A stretch of DNA of 64,000 nt from Aselliscus stoliczkanus. Taxonomy: Eukaryota > Chordata > Mammalia > Chiroptera > Hipposideridae. The first letter of the stretch is position 1. Every line of letters begins with the position of its first letter. Positions 29,401 to 42,500 of the stretch are shown here, one piece after another. The translations under genes and the position numbers were made by a program. Location: the NCBI GenBank assembly GCA_033961575.1, contig CM066730.1, forward strand, positions 154,593,523 to 154,657,522. The letters are read 5' to 3'. Below the pieces are notes generated by a model, which was not told the DNA's origin, did not search any database, and saw only the letters and a list, made by a program, of their open reading frames with translations.

Positions 29401-32400
29401 AAGAATATGCAAGTAAAGAAAAAGAAATGCTTAAATAAACTACCTGTGCCTGTCCCCGGGAGCATGATTGGAAGAAATACAACTTTAACTTATTAGTTAA
29501 GAAAGAGTGGAATATATCAGGGAGACAGCCACACTGTTCCATACTTGAGAGCTGGTCTACCCATGTCATTTTCCTTGCAATAAAGATGTCAATTTCTGTC
29601 TAACCCACATCGTCTCAAACATCTCAAACTCCAGAGACCAAGTGCTCAGCGTGGTAAAAGTTCTGAAAGAACCAGAAGCCAGGACAGATGCTCCGGAACC
29701 TGACGGACAAGCTGAGGAGCAGGCCCAGGTGACTCCATGCCCCGATGACGCCGCCAACCCGATGCCCCTGACCTGGAGAGGAGGGAACAGAGCAGCGACC
29801 CTCGAGAAGAGAAGATAGGACAACAATTGCAGAGGAGTTACCCTACGACAGGAAGGTCCTCTGTGGGAGGGAGGAGATAATAGCCAAGGATTATTATATT
29901 CCTCCTTCATATCTGAAGTACCTCCAAGAGAGACATTCTAGAGACAACATCTGAAAAGTCAGGTTTTTACCCTCCATTCCAAATAAATTAAATTAACAGA
30001 TTAGTTGCCCAAGTGAAACACTGAATGTGAACCCATTCACAGGTTTACAATATCTGGAAGTGTGAAAACAAAACAAGACAAAAATCAACGAATGTTCACA
30101 AATGCCCAAGTCTTACCCATGAAAAAAATGCCACTGTTTTGGGCTATTCTGATTCTTATTTATAATTTTCTTATTGAAATGTGAGAATCCCCTGGCTTCT
30201 CATACAGGAAATGTAATTTCTCTATTACATACATATTTCTATCTTAATTTGAGATGTGCCTTGAGCTCTGTCTTGCCAACTCTATGTAATATACATTCAA
30301 TAAATATAAGTAGTCCAGCTGCTTATTTTATTACCAGCACTCCTGAAGGGATAATTCAATGGAGAAAATAAATGTAAAGCTGATTTGTATTAAATACTGG
30401 ATGCAATACTACTTTTAAAAAGTAAATATTGCTACATAAATAAACTGGATAATATTGCATTGCATCTAAATAAGACTTTTAATGTTGTCCTTAATTAAAA
30501 TCAAGTTTTTTAGTACCTCATCATTACCAAAAGAAAATTGCCAAGGAGGAAAAATTTGACTCAGGTCTAGTTCATTGGAGTTGTTATTGTTGTTTTAATT
30601 CTCTTTGCATGAGAGAGTGAAAAAGAATTTGATGTCAGTTAATCCTCTTCAACCCTATTTTTCATGCTCTACACCTCATCTTTGGCTCCAACTATTGAAT
30701 TAAAATAGATAGGAACAATGCAAAGAAAGTATGAGAAGCCTAAGTGGCTCAGGGGGAGATGACTAGGCCTTTTTACTTCAGTAACATACCCAAAAGAATC
30801 TTATTACCAACTTCTTAAAGGAAAGAAAGGAAAAAAAGGAAAAAGACAGAACAAATTGATTAACAGCTACTAGCCTGTGAGCCAAACATTATGACAAGGA
30901 TCCCCAGCACAGGAGCTTTCAAGGATATAAACAGCAGCAGCTGATAGGATTTACTCTGTGTCTCAGGGTATGTTTCTGTAATCATCCCACGGATGCAACA
31001 CCCACCATGGAGTCCTGGAGCAGGTCCTCAAGGCGGGATAAGCTGGTGTTGTGGTCACAGGAATATTTTCGTTTGATGGAGTCTTGGAGGTTCCTCAAGA
31101 ATGACTCCAGATCTCGTGCATCACTGAAGAACTGTGGAGATGGAAGCAAGAGGTGCTTTGTGCTCAATATGCCACACCACCAAGATCTTAAGTGAGAAAG
31201 ACAATCTTACTGTGCAGAGCTGAGCAAAGCAGATTATACTTTCTTGTATTAGCAGTGGTTCATTACAAAGCCACATCAGCATAAACTGGAGGTTTTGGAA
31301 TGCCATGGCTGGGAAGGATTAGTGATTGAGCACAAAGCCGACTGAACCTTATGGAAAAGTCAGTCTGCATCATCCCCTCAGAAATCACTGCTGGTTCCTC
31401 GACAACTGGTTAGTGACAGCACTTGGCTGTGAAATCTATTTCACAAAAGCCTTGAGGCTGGGTGATCAAATGTTTCAATTCATTGCTATGACTGCAAAAT
31501 GATCAGGGAGATTATTTAATTTAGGGAAAAACCAAACAGAGATAATAGCTTATTTCCTCCTCCCACCCTCACCTGAAAACAAGTAGTGTATTCTTCATGC
31601 TGTGACCGACTGTAGAAAAAAGATGGTCCTGATATTTTACAGCTCTTCTCATCAAGAGAGTCTATTTCCATTCCCCTTGACGTCGGGCATGGCCGCGTGA
31701 TTTCCCTCAGCCTCTGGCACATCAGTAAATGTGACAGAGTAGAAACAAGTGCTTGTGCCCTGGGGCTTCCTCTCTCTCACTGCTTGTGGAGCACAGGTGC
31801 TCTGTGAAGAAGTCTAGGATAGCCTATTGGATGCTAGAGACTTGTATATAGAGTTGAACCCTGTCACCCCAGCCAGCTGTCAGGCATGTGAGTGATGCCA
31901 TTTGGGACCATCCAGCCCCCAGCCTGCCTGCCAGCTGCCTGCAGCCATGACTAAGCCAGGCAAGATGAGAAAAACCACTCAGCTGAGCTCAGCCCAAATT
32001 GTAAACCCACAGGATCATGAGCTACTAAATGTTTTAAGAAACTATGGTTTTGGGATGGTTTTTATACTACAGAAGTTACTGATACAGATGAGATTTTTAA
32101 CCTCGCCTTTCCCGTGTATACATGCAGGCATGTGCACACACCTCTTGCCAGAATGAAAAAAAAATATTCTTCTCATCCTCTCTGACGCACACAGACACAG
32201 ACACAAGCCCACCTACCTGAAAGTAAGCAGTATTCTCTTTCACATGCTGGTCAACACACAGGCACAGCTGCCTCATCCACTGCAGTTGGGACTGGACAGC
32301 GGCACTATAAGCCTGCAACAACCAAGCACACAGACAGAAGCGCGTGAGTTTCACAGATCCAATAAATATGTGCAATGCTCTCTTCCAAGATACAACTCTG

Positions 32401-35400
32401 CTCATGACAGAGATGCCAACAGAAGATGCATGGAGATACTTGACGGGCAGCTGCTCAGTGCTTCCCATTAGAAAGAGGCTTGTCTTTTATCCAACATGGT
32501 TTCGTTAAAAGGGGTTATACGAGTATAGAAAAGGCTTCTTCCACACTCAGTTGCAACTAAATGATCTGGCCAGCAGAACCCAGGCATAAATAAGTAAATC
32601 CATCCTAGGGTCCGCCACGGTCTCTCTTCTCTGGGCAAAAGCACCATGCCAAGAGGCAGGGTCTGTTTGGATAATTATTTGAAAACTTAGGGTCCAAGTC
32701 CACTTTCCCCATGAAGTTAGAAGTTAATACTGCTTCTTGTTAATCGTGGTCCTCTCCTTAGACCATCAAAGTGTTTGCAGTCTTTTGGGGGCGGGACAAG
32801 AAGGGAGAGGATCCAGGGCAAATGACCCGACACTTCCTCCGGGTCTTTCGGTGGAACAAAGCCTCTGGTCTGAGTCCTTTGCTAACATCCACCCTGAGCA
32901 CTGGACCCTTGCCCATTCTTAAGCCACCTACCTCCACAGTCTGCTTGGCGGGGTGGTTCTCCAGGGACAGCAGCTCTGCTGTATCTTGTAGAGACCGAAA
33001 CACATCCTGTTTCTCCTCCAGTTCCATTGTCAACTCCTGCACATGGAATTCAGTTTTACACAGTCAGTGGGACTGAGGGAGGAGCAGCAATGAAGAAAAG
33101 GCTGTGTCCCCTGCCCTACTTTTTAAAAGTCCACGGTGCTGGGTCAGTACATGTCAGAGGATTTCAGAGAAGAGCAAAAGTGCTGGAATTACTGGGGAAT
33201 GATTCATAAAGGATACGGGAAACAAGCCCGACTTGAGCACGCGGGAGAACACAGGATGAGCACTGGATGCAGAAATAGGAGATAACTTGGCTTGAGCAGC
33301 TAGCTGATGTCAGCACCCACCTAACAGTACGTGACACACCAGTGGGTTCGCATCATTGAGTGGCTTTGCTCAGACTATTTCCTTAGCCTGGAGTGCCCTC
33401 TGGTTCTAAATCTTGTTCACATTACAGGACCCAATGGAGATGCTGGCTCTTCTGTGAAGCGGGGTACTGGAACTTACTGTCAAATTTGACCCCTTCTCCT
33501 TGAGGCTTTCCAAGCACTTTATAGCTCTATCATAGCCTAATTTCTGACCTCGTACACACTGTTTATTGTATTACAGTATTTAATCTTTTTTCTTTACTTC
33601 AGAAGGATCGTATGCCACTCTCTAATCAGGAGAAACATATATTTTTTAAAAACTCTAAATGAATGGAATTCAAGTATCTAAAGTAAATGTTAGTAAAAAA
33701 GCTTCCTTTGCATAAGGTTTACAAAATGGTTAAAAATCCTCCAAGATGTAGAGATACTGAAAGTAGCAAAAATTAACCCTACTTATTGTGTATATCTTTC
33801 ACTGAAAAGAATTCAAAGCATTTTCCCATAGTTCAATGCTGAATTTTCCTTCCCATTTTTACAAATGAAGAGACTGAGACCAAAAAATTATTAAATGAAT
33901 AAAGAGAATTCAGAATTCAGAAGCCAAGAGTACACCTCAATTTAAACAATACTAAACCCTACACCAAGATTTAGCTTATTAAATCTTACGCAGTATTTTA
34001 CCCAACGTTTTGAGGTGGTGGAGTACCAGTATCCCATTACAGAGGTCCAGAGAGATTAAATGACTTGCCCAAGGTCACAGAGCTAGTAAGCAGAGGAATA
34101 GTACTTTGAAGTTAGGTCGATCTCACTCCAAAGCCTATAATCTTAACCACAAAACTATATTGCTTCTGACATGACTCAACTTGCAGGTGCTGCTCTATCT
34201 ATCCAAGACACTGCCTTTCTAAATGAATTCTAGATAAATGCATTTGAGGGCTCAAGTTCCCTCTTCATATACACTATTTCTCACAGGCATAGATGCATTA
34301 AGCAGGGCCCCTATTGCTACCTAGCAGAATGCAAATCCAGAAAACCAAGCTCTCAGCAGATGAGCCCTCTGTCTCCTTCTGCTATTACATAAATACGACA
34401 GGCCTGTGGTGCTAGACTCACAGAGAAGTAATTTCTCTTGGCTGAGATATTGGGATTGTTGTCACTCCAATCATATGCTAGTTCCTCCTCCTCCTTCTCA
34501 TTCAACCAAATCAACTCAGCTGTAGCTCTGGAGACGAATGTATGCAGGCTCTGAAGATGCCTCATCCGGAAGCTAGAAGTTTCCTAGACAAAGCAAGGAT
34601 TACAAGGTTAGACTGCCAGCCTTTCATCAATAGAAGATAGCACATATAACAACAAAGCAAAGAATAATTCAGGAAATTAATTTAGCCTTGCCTTTTCATC
34701 TCTGGGTACTTCTCCATGGATTTAAATTTAGTACAAGTTTCGTACAGGACTCCAAGAGCCCTTGTCAACCCTATCTAGGAATTAGAACTCAGCAGGCCCT
34801 GCATAAAGAATGATCCTGGGCCTATCCTACTCTGGCCCACTCTTCATTCATTCCGGGAATGAAGAGAACGGATGGAAGTCCCTGCCCTACCAATCTCAAA
34901 CTTGCAGCTTTGGTGTCTCAAAGGGAGACAGTCACCGCTTTGGTTAACATGACAGCTGGGATAGGCTCTACTTACTTAAAACTTTCTGGGGCAGTGTTTC
35001 TGGTCCATTAAGAAAATGTTATAACACATATGAACAACTGCATAGTAAATGATATAATCTAATAAACAGAAAACCAAACTAGGAACAAACCAAGAGCTCT
35101 TTGAATTAGGGAAAAGAATTGTTTGGTCGGAACCAGATTCTCCATGAATAGAACACGAGAGAGCTGGTCAAAACTTACCTTCAATTTACAATACTGTGTC
35201 TCCAGCTTGCCAAGAGTTTCAACATAACTAGTATGAAAATTCTGGGACATTTTTCCCTGATAAGAAAGAAATAAAATAATACATTAGAGAAAGTGTAAGT
35301 AAACTATGGTATAGTTTCAACCAGATAAATACTATGTCTGCACACAGGTAAAGATTGGTTACTTTCAGAAAACAGAATCTTAGACAAGAAATCTCGGTCA

Positions 35401-36510
35401 GATTTTATAGCATGGAGCAGCACTAAGTGAGGAATAGTTCAGCAGGGCGAATACGACCTCCCTGTCTTGTGCTTCCAGTAATTCCAGGAGGTTTCTAAGC
35501 AAAACTTAATGCCTAATGATAGTCAAACCACTCAATTGCTTTTTTGAATGGGAAGAGTTGAAATAAAAAACGGGAAGATAGAATGAGTTGAGAGACTGAG
35601 GTTTTGCTACACCAGCTCTCTATTGCAGACAAAAGGTGAAGTGGAAAGAGCGTGAACTTTGGGAGCAGAAGGCCCAAGTTTGACAACTGCATAGACTACT
35701 TGCTAATTTTGACCTTAGCTTTCAATATCACTTTTCTTTTTAGTAAAAAAGATTAATTAAAAAAAAATACCTTTCGGGGCATCCCAGTCGCGACCCCCTC
35801 TCATTTTGAGAGCTGTAACGTTCTGCTCTAATAAAACTATCCTGTTACAAACTTTAAAACAAAAAAGGAAAAAAAAGTACCTTTCTCAAAGGATTATTTC
35901 AGAGCAAAACACTTCAGTGAAAACAGAGTGCTGTCAAGTGCTGCCCATGTTGTTATCACTCTTTGCCGGAGCCCCCTTCTCCTAGGGGACAGCTGCACTG
36001 CGCACACTGCCCAGCTGCCCTGCCCGGCCCACTCTCCATCATGGGTTCTGACTCCACGCACCTCATACAACCTGGCCTCTTTGACACTTGAACCTAGTTC
36101 TTCAACACTAGTGTGAATGTGCTGCTGTGTTTCCAGCTGCAACTCCACACTAGGCAGGTCATTGCCCCACTCTGCTCGCTCCAGTTTCATCTGGAAAAGA
36201 AAAAAAATATGTATACAGTAATTCACTGCTATGTTGGCAGAAAAAGAATCAATGTCCAGACAAGGGGTCTGGGGAGAGGACTGGGCAAAAGGATTTCTAA
36301 ACCATCTCCATCGTGGCCTCTTACAGGAAAACATGCCACAATCACCCCCAAGAAGCTGGAGACTAAAACTCCCAGCTTTCGCAGCAGAGGCAGCCTCTTG
36401 CTGCTGCATTATGGGAATACATTGATACATTTACCAACCAGAAAGGTGTGTTCACAGGCTAAAGATGCTTAACTTTATAATTTAGGCATTTCTCTTTATG
36501 AAGTCTCATT

Positions 36511-36541
<31 letters not shown>

Positions 36542-39500
36542 TTATTTTAAATTAGTTTCAGGTGTACAACACAGTGCAATATACTTTTTATCCCTCAAAG
36601 TGACACCCTCCCTTCCCCAATGCGGCCCCCACTCTGATATCATACATATCTATTATAATTCCCTTGACTCTGTTCCACAGTATACTCCACATCCTGTGAC
36701 TATCTATATATTCAGTTACAGTTGGCATACAATATTATACAACATCAGCTTCAGGTGTACAGTGCAGTGATCAAGCCTCTACTCCATCCATGAGGTGGTC
36801 TCCCTAACAAGACATGTGACCATCTGACACCCCACAAAATATTTACAACATTATTAATTATATTCCCCAAAATGTCTTCCAAATCCCTGTGGCAATGTTG
36901 TAGTTACCTATTTATGCTGAGTAATTCCTTCCCCTTCTTCCTCATCACCACCCTCCTCCCAACTAGCAACCATCAGTTTTTCCTCTACATCTCTGAGACT
37001 ATTTCTGTTTGGAGTCTCTTCATTTTAAAATCACAATGGATATAAGAAAGAAATATCTGAAAATACTGAGATTCATTCATGGCATCAACTATTGGCCAAT
37101 GAATTTTATTTTTTATTTTTTTATTTTTATTTTTTTGAGGGCAGTGTCACTGGCCTCACATGTGGGACCGAACCGGGGCCGCTGGCTTCCCAAGCCAGCA
37201 TTTAACCACCGCGCCACTCGGCTGGCCCTGGCCAATGAATTTTAAAACATTAGCTTGTCTTTGAATGTTTTTATTTATTAGTACATGGGGCAATCCATCA
37301 TCAGGGAATGAGAAGAATTTCATACAAAACAAAAGGGTTAGAAGGATAAGATAGATAACATTGAACTTGAACCATTATCCTAGAATACATGCAAATAGTT
37401 CCCCTTAGGGATGTAAAGTACAGCCTAGGGAATATAGTCAATAATATTGTAACTATGTATGGTGTCCAATGGGTATTAGACTTATTGGGTGATCACTCTG
37501 TAAGGTATATAAATGTCTAATCACCATGCTGTATACCTGAAACTAATATAATATTGTATGTCAACTGTAATTGAAAATAAACTTTAAAAAAAAATAGTAC
37601 CCCTTGGAATGGTGACGCACAGCAGCCTTGCTTAAATTAAATGTAAGAGCTAAGGCCAGAAACAAAATGTGAAGGATAAGCTTCTCTGCCAATGAGGAAA
37701 TTTCAGAAAAGATAACCAGGGTTTACAAACTCTGCAACTTCTCCCGTAAGCTCCCACTTAGAACACAGCTGAAAGGAAAAGATTCCCAAAGGGCTTCAAA
37801 TGAGAAAAGCCTCTGCTATTCAGTGTGGGGGTTTGAGGACTTGAACTGATCCTATCTGTTTAAAATTTAAGGAGAAAGGGGGTCAAAGTCCTCGACAGCA
37901 TCCGTGATTCAGGGAATCTATACAAGGGGCAGAGAGCAACCTGGTCCTAAACAAGCTGCTGGACCCAGCACACCTTAGGGTGCCGTGTCAGCATCTGGAA
38001 CGGACACCTACCTGCATCTCCTCTACCCAAGACAGCAGTTCATACACAAAGCGGAGATTGCCTTCGTCTTCAGAGGAAGAGATAGACACAAGTTCAGCCC
38101 GAGTCATGGGCTTTCGGAACCAGGAGGTAGAAGAAGAATGGGTTCCCTTGGTCAAAGGTTCTGCCGTCAGACGAGTAGTGGTTAAAGTAGAGGGTGGAAC
38201 CAATTCCAGGGAAGTGAAATGGCCCTTCCGATACAAGTTTGTGCACTCGAGGCGCAAGGTGACCAGCTCATCCTGCAGACGCATAACCCTGAAGTGGAAG
38301 AAGACAAAGAAGGGCGAGACTTAAATTTGTAACATACTTTAAAAAAAAAAAAAAATCTTTTCTATCCATTTGACAAGGCTGAGGTAAAAATAAAAATGAG
38401 ATCTATCAGGAAATGTGTTTTGAGAAAGAATACGTGTTATATGAATGCAAGGTTGTATTATTAATATCTTCATTGTTTACAGCTGTCTTTGAGGTCAATA
38501 CCAAGTTATAGCGCTAAATGGAGGGAAGCAAACCAATGCCCATTTATGTAACTCCTAGATGGTATAACAGAATAAACAACAGATTAGAGGTCCAAAGATG
38601 TGGGTGTTTAGTTTTGGCTCTGTACAAAGAACGTGACCGGGACACTCCTCATCCCCTCTGTGGGTCCTGTATTCCTCCTCTATCAAAGGAAGCTTTGGGT
38701 CACCAGTGGTTCTAAACCAGATGTGGTACCACACCTCTGCAGGTCACTCTGAAATATGGGGCAGGTCACAGATGCCACAATGATTAGGAAACCCTACAGG
38801 TACTTAGTGGGTAGGGCCTGCAATAAGAGGAAACTTCTCCACTAGGACAGCTTTCCTGCCAAAACACCTATCACATCCCCACTGGGGTCCAAGTTACAAG
38901 ATTCAGTACCTGACTTTTGCGCCATGAGTCTCAGCAGTAAGCAAACCCTCCGTTTGAGTCCCGTGTTCCTCACCTAAAAGCCAGCTCCTCTAGCTGGTAA
39001 TAATTCTCATCCCGTAGGATCTGGAGATCCACCTGCAGCTGCCTGATAAGACTTTCGCATTCCTGAATGTACATGACGACATCGGCCTCGCACTGTACTG
39101 GTTGTCCTGATTCCAGGTGAGCAGCGTCCTGAGAGAGAAGCGGGGAGTAAGAGTGGGGAAACTCCCACGGCTCCCACCCACTGGGTCAGGTGACCAAGGG
39201 GCCCACTGCAATTCCAAGAGCAGGGAAAAAACACAGCTCAACTTCTCAGCGGTTAACGTCAACCATGAGAGCACAGGGTGAAAAGTGGGAAACATGTGAC
39301 ATAAGAAGTGAGATAAAGCAGCCAGACTTACAGCCTGCAGTGTATTCTTAGCTAGTGTCAGTTTTTCTTCACAATTCAAAGCACCGTTCTGGATTTTGTT
39401 TGCAATCTGTAGCAGCAATTCCAGCCTAAAATAAGAGCAAAGCCATAGTAAAGGTGTGGGGCCCAAACCAGCCCGGCCCATCCTGCCAGACCCCCTCAGT

Positions 39501-42500
39501 CCCCGGACCCACCTCTCCACAGCTGGCCGAAGACATTTCTCTCGCTCCAGCATTTCAAGGATGAGCTTTCCCCACTCTTCCTCTACATCATTAGGGTGAT
39601 AACCTTGAGGCAGTTTAATTCGGCCAAATTCAATCCACACCTAAAAAACCCAGACATGCTCCTTTAGTCCAAAACGCAGCCATGCCCTCAGGCCCCAATT
39701 TTAACTTATTTTTCCACCCATCACTTCTTGCTTCTTTACCCAGCCACTCTGCAGTTTTTTTCCCATTGTCTAATAAGAGAAAACAATGGACTATTTAGCA
39801 GCACCTCACCCTGAGGTGAGAGCAAAATAATCACCTCTGAAATGCATGGACTACATGCTCTAAATCCACTCATTCCTTCTCCATTTTATACAACTACTCC
39901 TGTCCTCTCAATAACTCCCTTTCCGGAAAGGTGAAGTGCCCATCTCTACAGCTTCAAATTCTCTAGGAATCAAATGTGAATGGAAGTCTCTTTTTTTCCA
40001 TCCTAGGGAAAGAATTAGCTTTCTTTTGAGAAGCAGGAAAACTCATCCTCAAACCCAAGATTTCTGAATAAATGTGTACCATTTTTCAGTAGGCCCTTTA
40101 AAAAAAATACAGTTGGTTATTACTATTCCTTTACCACACATTTTCATGACCAGCCTGACAGCGATGCTAGATTTGTCACCCTGAGAACAGCGCTGTTAAT
40201 GCAGGTTGCGAAGAGGATGCGGGGGTTCTAATAAAGCAACAACAGGGCAAACCAGCAAACCCCAAATTCTGCAAAGGACAGGCTTCCTTACCTCTAATAA
40301 TTTATACAATTCCTCAATTCTTCCTTTTTCTCTCTCCTTGGCCAGAATTTCTGTTTCTTTGAAGTGTATGTACTGGTTATAAAGTGCCTACAAAATTAAT
40401 ATCCATTTAATGAAATGAATGTACGCAAACAACCTGGCCCAAGTGTTCACACCGCCTCACCCAGAAGCCAGCAGCAACAAGCGCTGAGGCTTATTCCCTA
40501 GAATGGATTTATAGAAAGCAATTTAAGTCCATGACTTTACCTTTAGTTCAATAGGGTTCTGGGGGAAAGTTTTATCTGACATCAGGATTGTATGCTGTTT
40601 GATCCAGGGAATGAGGGAGTCCACTCGGCTTTGGTATTCTTGCCACCTGGAGTCTACTTCCTGTTGCCAAAAGGTAAAAATCACACACCTGATTAGCAGT
40701 ATGCAAAACTCGCACAGGGGAAAGCTGAGGCTACTCCAAGCTATTTAAAATCCTTTTCCTCTAATTGTCTATGCAGCTGCTCAGTTTAATGCTCAGGATC
40801 CTGGTTTCAAAGCTCCTCAAGGGCTCTCAAGACGGGATTTAATTTTCTGTCATCTAGAATAGTCTAGGCTGGATGCTACAAAATTAGCAATATCTAGCTC
40901 CTTCTCCGGGGCCACAGGTAATGACCATGTATAAAGATGGTGTGGATTCCGTTGCTCTGTGTAAAAGTGCTCTATATACAATGAGTGCTTAATAACATGG
41001 TCGGCCAATAATAGGGCCGGCCAAGTGGCTCAGTTGGTTAAGAGCTCACTCAAGTGTGCGAGCTGAGCTCTGAGCAACGGTAGTTCGATACCCAGCCTGA
41101 GCTGAGCTGCCGCTGAGCTGCCAACAGGTGGCGGGATGGCTCAGCTAAAAAAAAAAAAAAAAAAAAAAAAGAACATGGTCTAATCAATCCATTCTACCCA
41201 AACAAATCAAAGCAATCTAAGAAAGTGTCCTCTTACCGTGGCATTAATCCCTTCTCCACCCTCGGGGACTTTCGGGAAGGCATCATAAATCGAAGATACA
41301 TAGGTGATTACAGACTTTTCATCTGGAGATGGCACATCCACATCTGAGAGAGAAAGAGAGAAAAGAAATTTCTCAGTCAGAACCTGCTAGGAGGAAGAGT
41401 GAATATATGCCAAACACACCCAACTTCAGTGGGCTCTCACCTTCTGCATCCAATAGCCGGGTGACCCCCAGTCTCTCTGCCACTTCGAAAGCCTGTTCCA
41501 GGTTCTCTCGGTTACTTTGGATTTGTACCCTCTCCATGTCTACCAGATCAGGCCTGTAAAAGTCCACCAAGGCACATGAAAGGTCATCATCTACACACCA
41601 CACACACATTCACAAAAAGAAAACCTCATAAAAGTACCCAGAGCTAAAAAACACTGACTGAATAAGAGAGAAGGCAGAGGCTTAGAAATGTACTAATCTC
41701 ATTGTTAATTACATGCCAGGAGCCCAGCGCTCCCTAATTCTAACCTAACACAACAGGAACCTTGTTGGATTTCATGGGGAAAGGATCATAAATTAGTACC
41801 GAGTGAAAATTAGAACGTGTTATGACCACTACGAGTACGCTAATTGTGATTTCGGCCATTTAAAATCCCTGTCTCACTCCAGCCACCTGCTGCTCCTCAG
41901 CCATACCAAGCAGGCCGCCCGCTCCAGGGCCTCTGCACTTGCTACTCCGTCCAACTGAAGCACTGACCCTAGAGGCCTGCATGGTTCCCTCCCTCTCGGC
42001 TCTGCTCCAGCATCATCAGAGAAGTCATCTTCAACTGCCCTGTCCAAAATGCCACAACCCCGTCACTCTCTAGCCCTCCATTGCACTTACTGTTTGTATG
42101 ACCGCATATACAATGGGTGCCAAAAAAATGTATACACATTTTAAGAAAGGAAAACTGTATTAAAATTGTAATAATATATACCGATAAAAAAGATGAATAC
42201 AAGTCACATTTGACTTCTGCAATTATAAAAGGTGCTCCAAGTGGTTACCGTCAGTGTCCAGACATTTCTGATTATGGCGAACAACTGCTTGAGCAATGCT
42301 GACCAAAGTGTCCACTTGTATACATTTTTTTGGCATCCCCCAGTATTATTTGTTTATTGCTTAATAAACAAGCTCAATGAGAGCAAGAACTTTTGCTGTT
42401 TTGTTTACTGCTTTTTGTGCCCAGAGCCTAGAACACTAGGAATTTAATATATATTCCCTTTTTAAATGAATAAAATGAATCAGATTCTTGATGGAGGGGG

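Larger units (their letters stand above)
36191..38011 (-). other. MACF1 intron, largely L1 3'-end sequence
   Basis: Two L1 3' pieces and a family A SINE fill most of it (itemised separately). Confidence 0.6.

Noticed and set aside
29566..29910. 114-codon minus-strand frame as a possible exon
   Set aside because: Not in the MACF1 protein as I know it and has no acceptor/donor pair that keeps the neighbouring phase.
31730..32085. Endogenous retrovirus with coding capacity
   Set aside because: Only an LTR-like remnant is present; no gag, pol or env sequence seen.
35894..36430. 178-codon minus-strand frame as a separate gene
   Set aside because: Exon 36190-36062 flanked by intron read-through; only the 43 spliced codons are MACF1.
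36509..36544. TTTA tandem run as a CRISPR-like array
   Set aside because: Simple microsatellite at an L1 tail; no spacers, and the genome is mammalian.
38990..39640. 216-codon minus-strand frame as a separate gene
   Set aside because: It is MACF1 exon 39640-39513 read through the intron into later sequence; real splice sites cut it.
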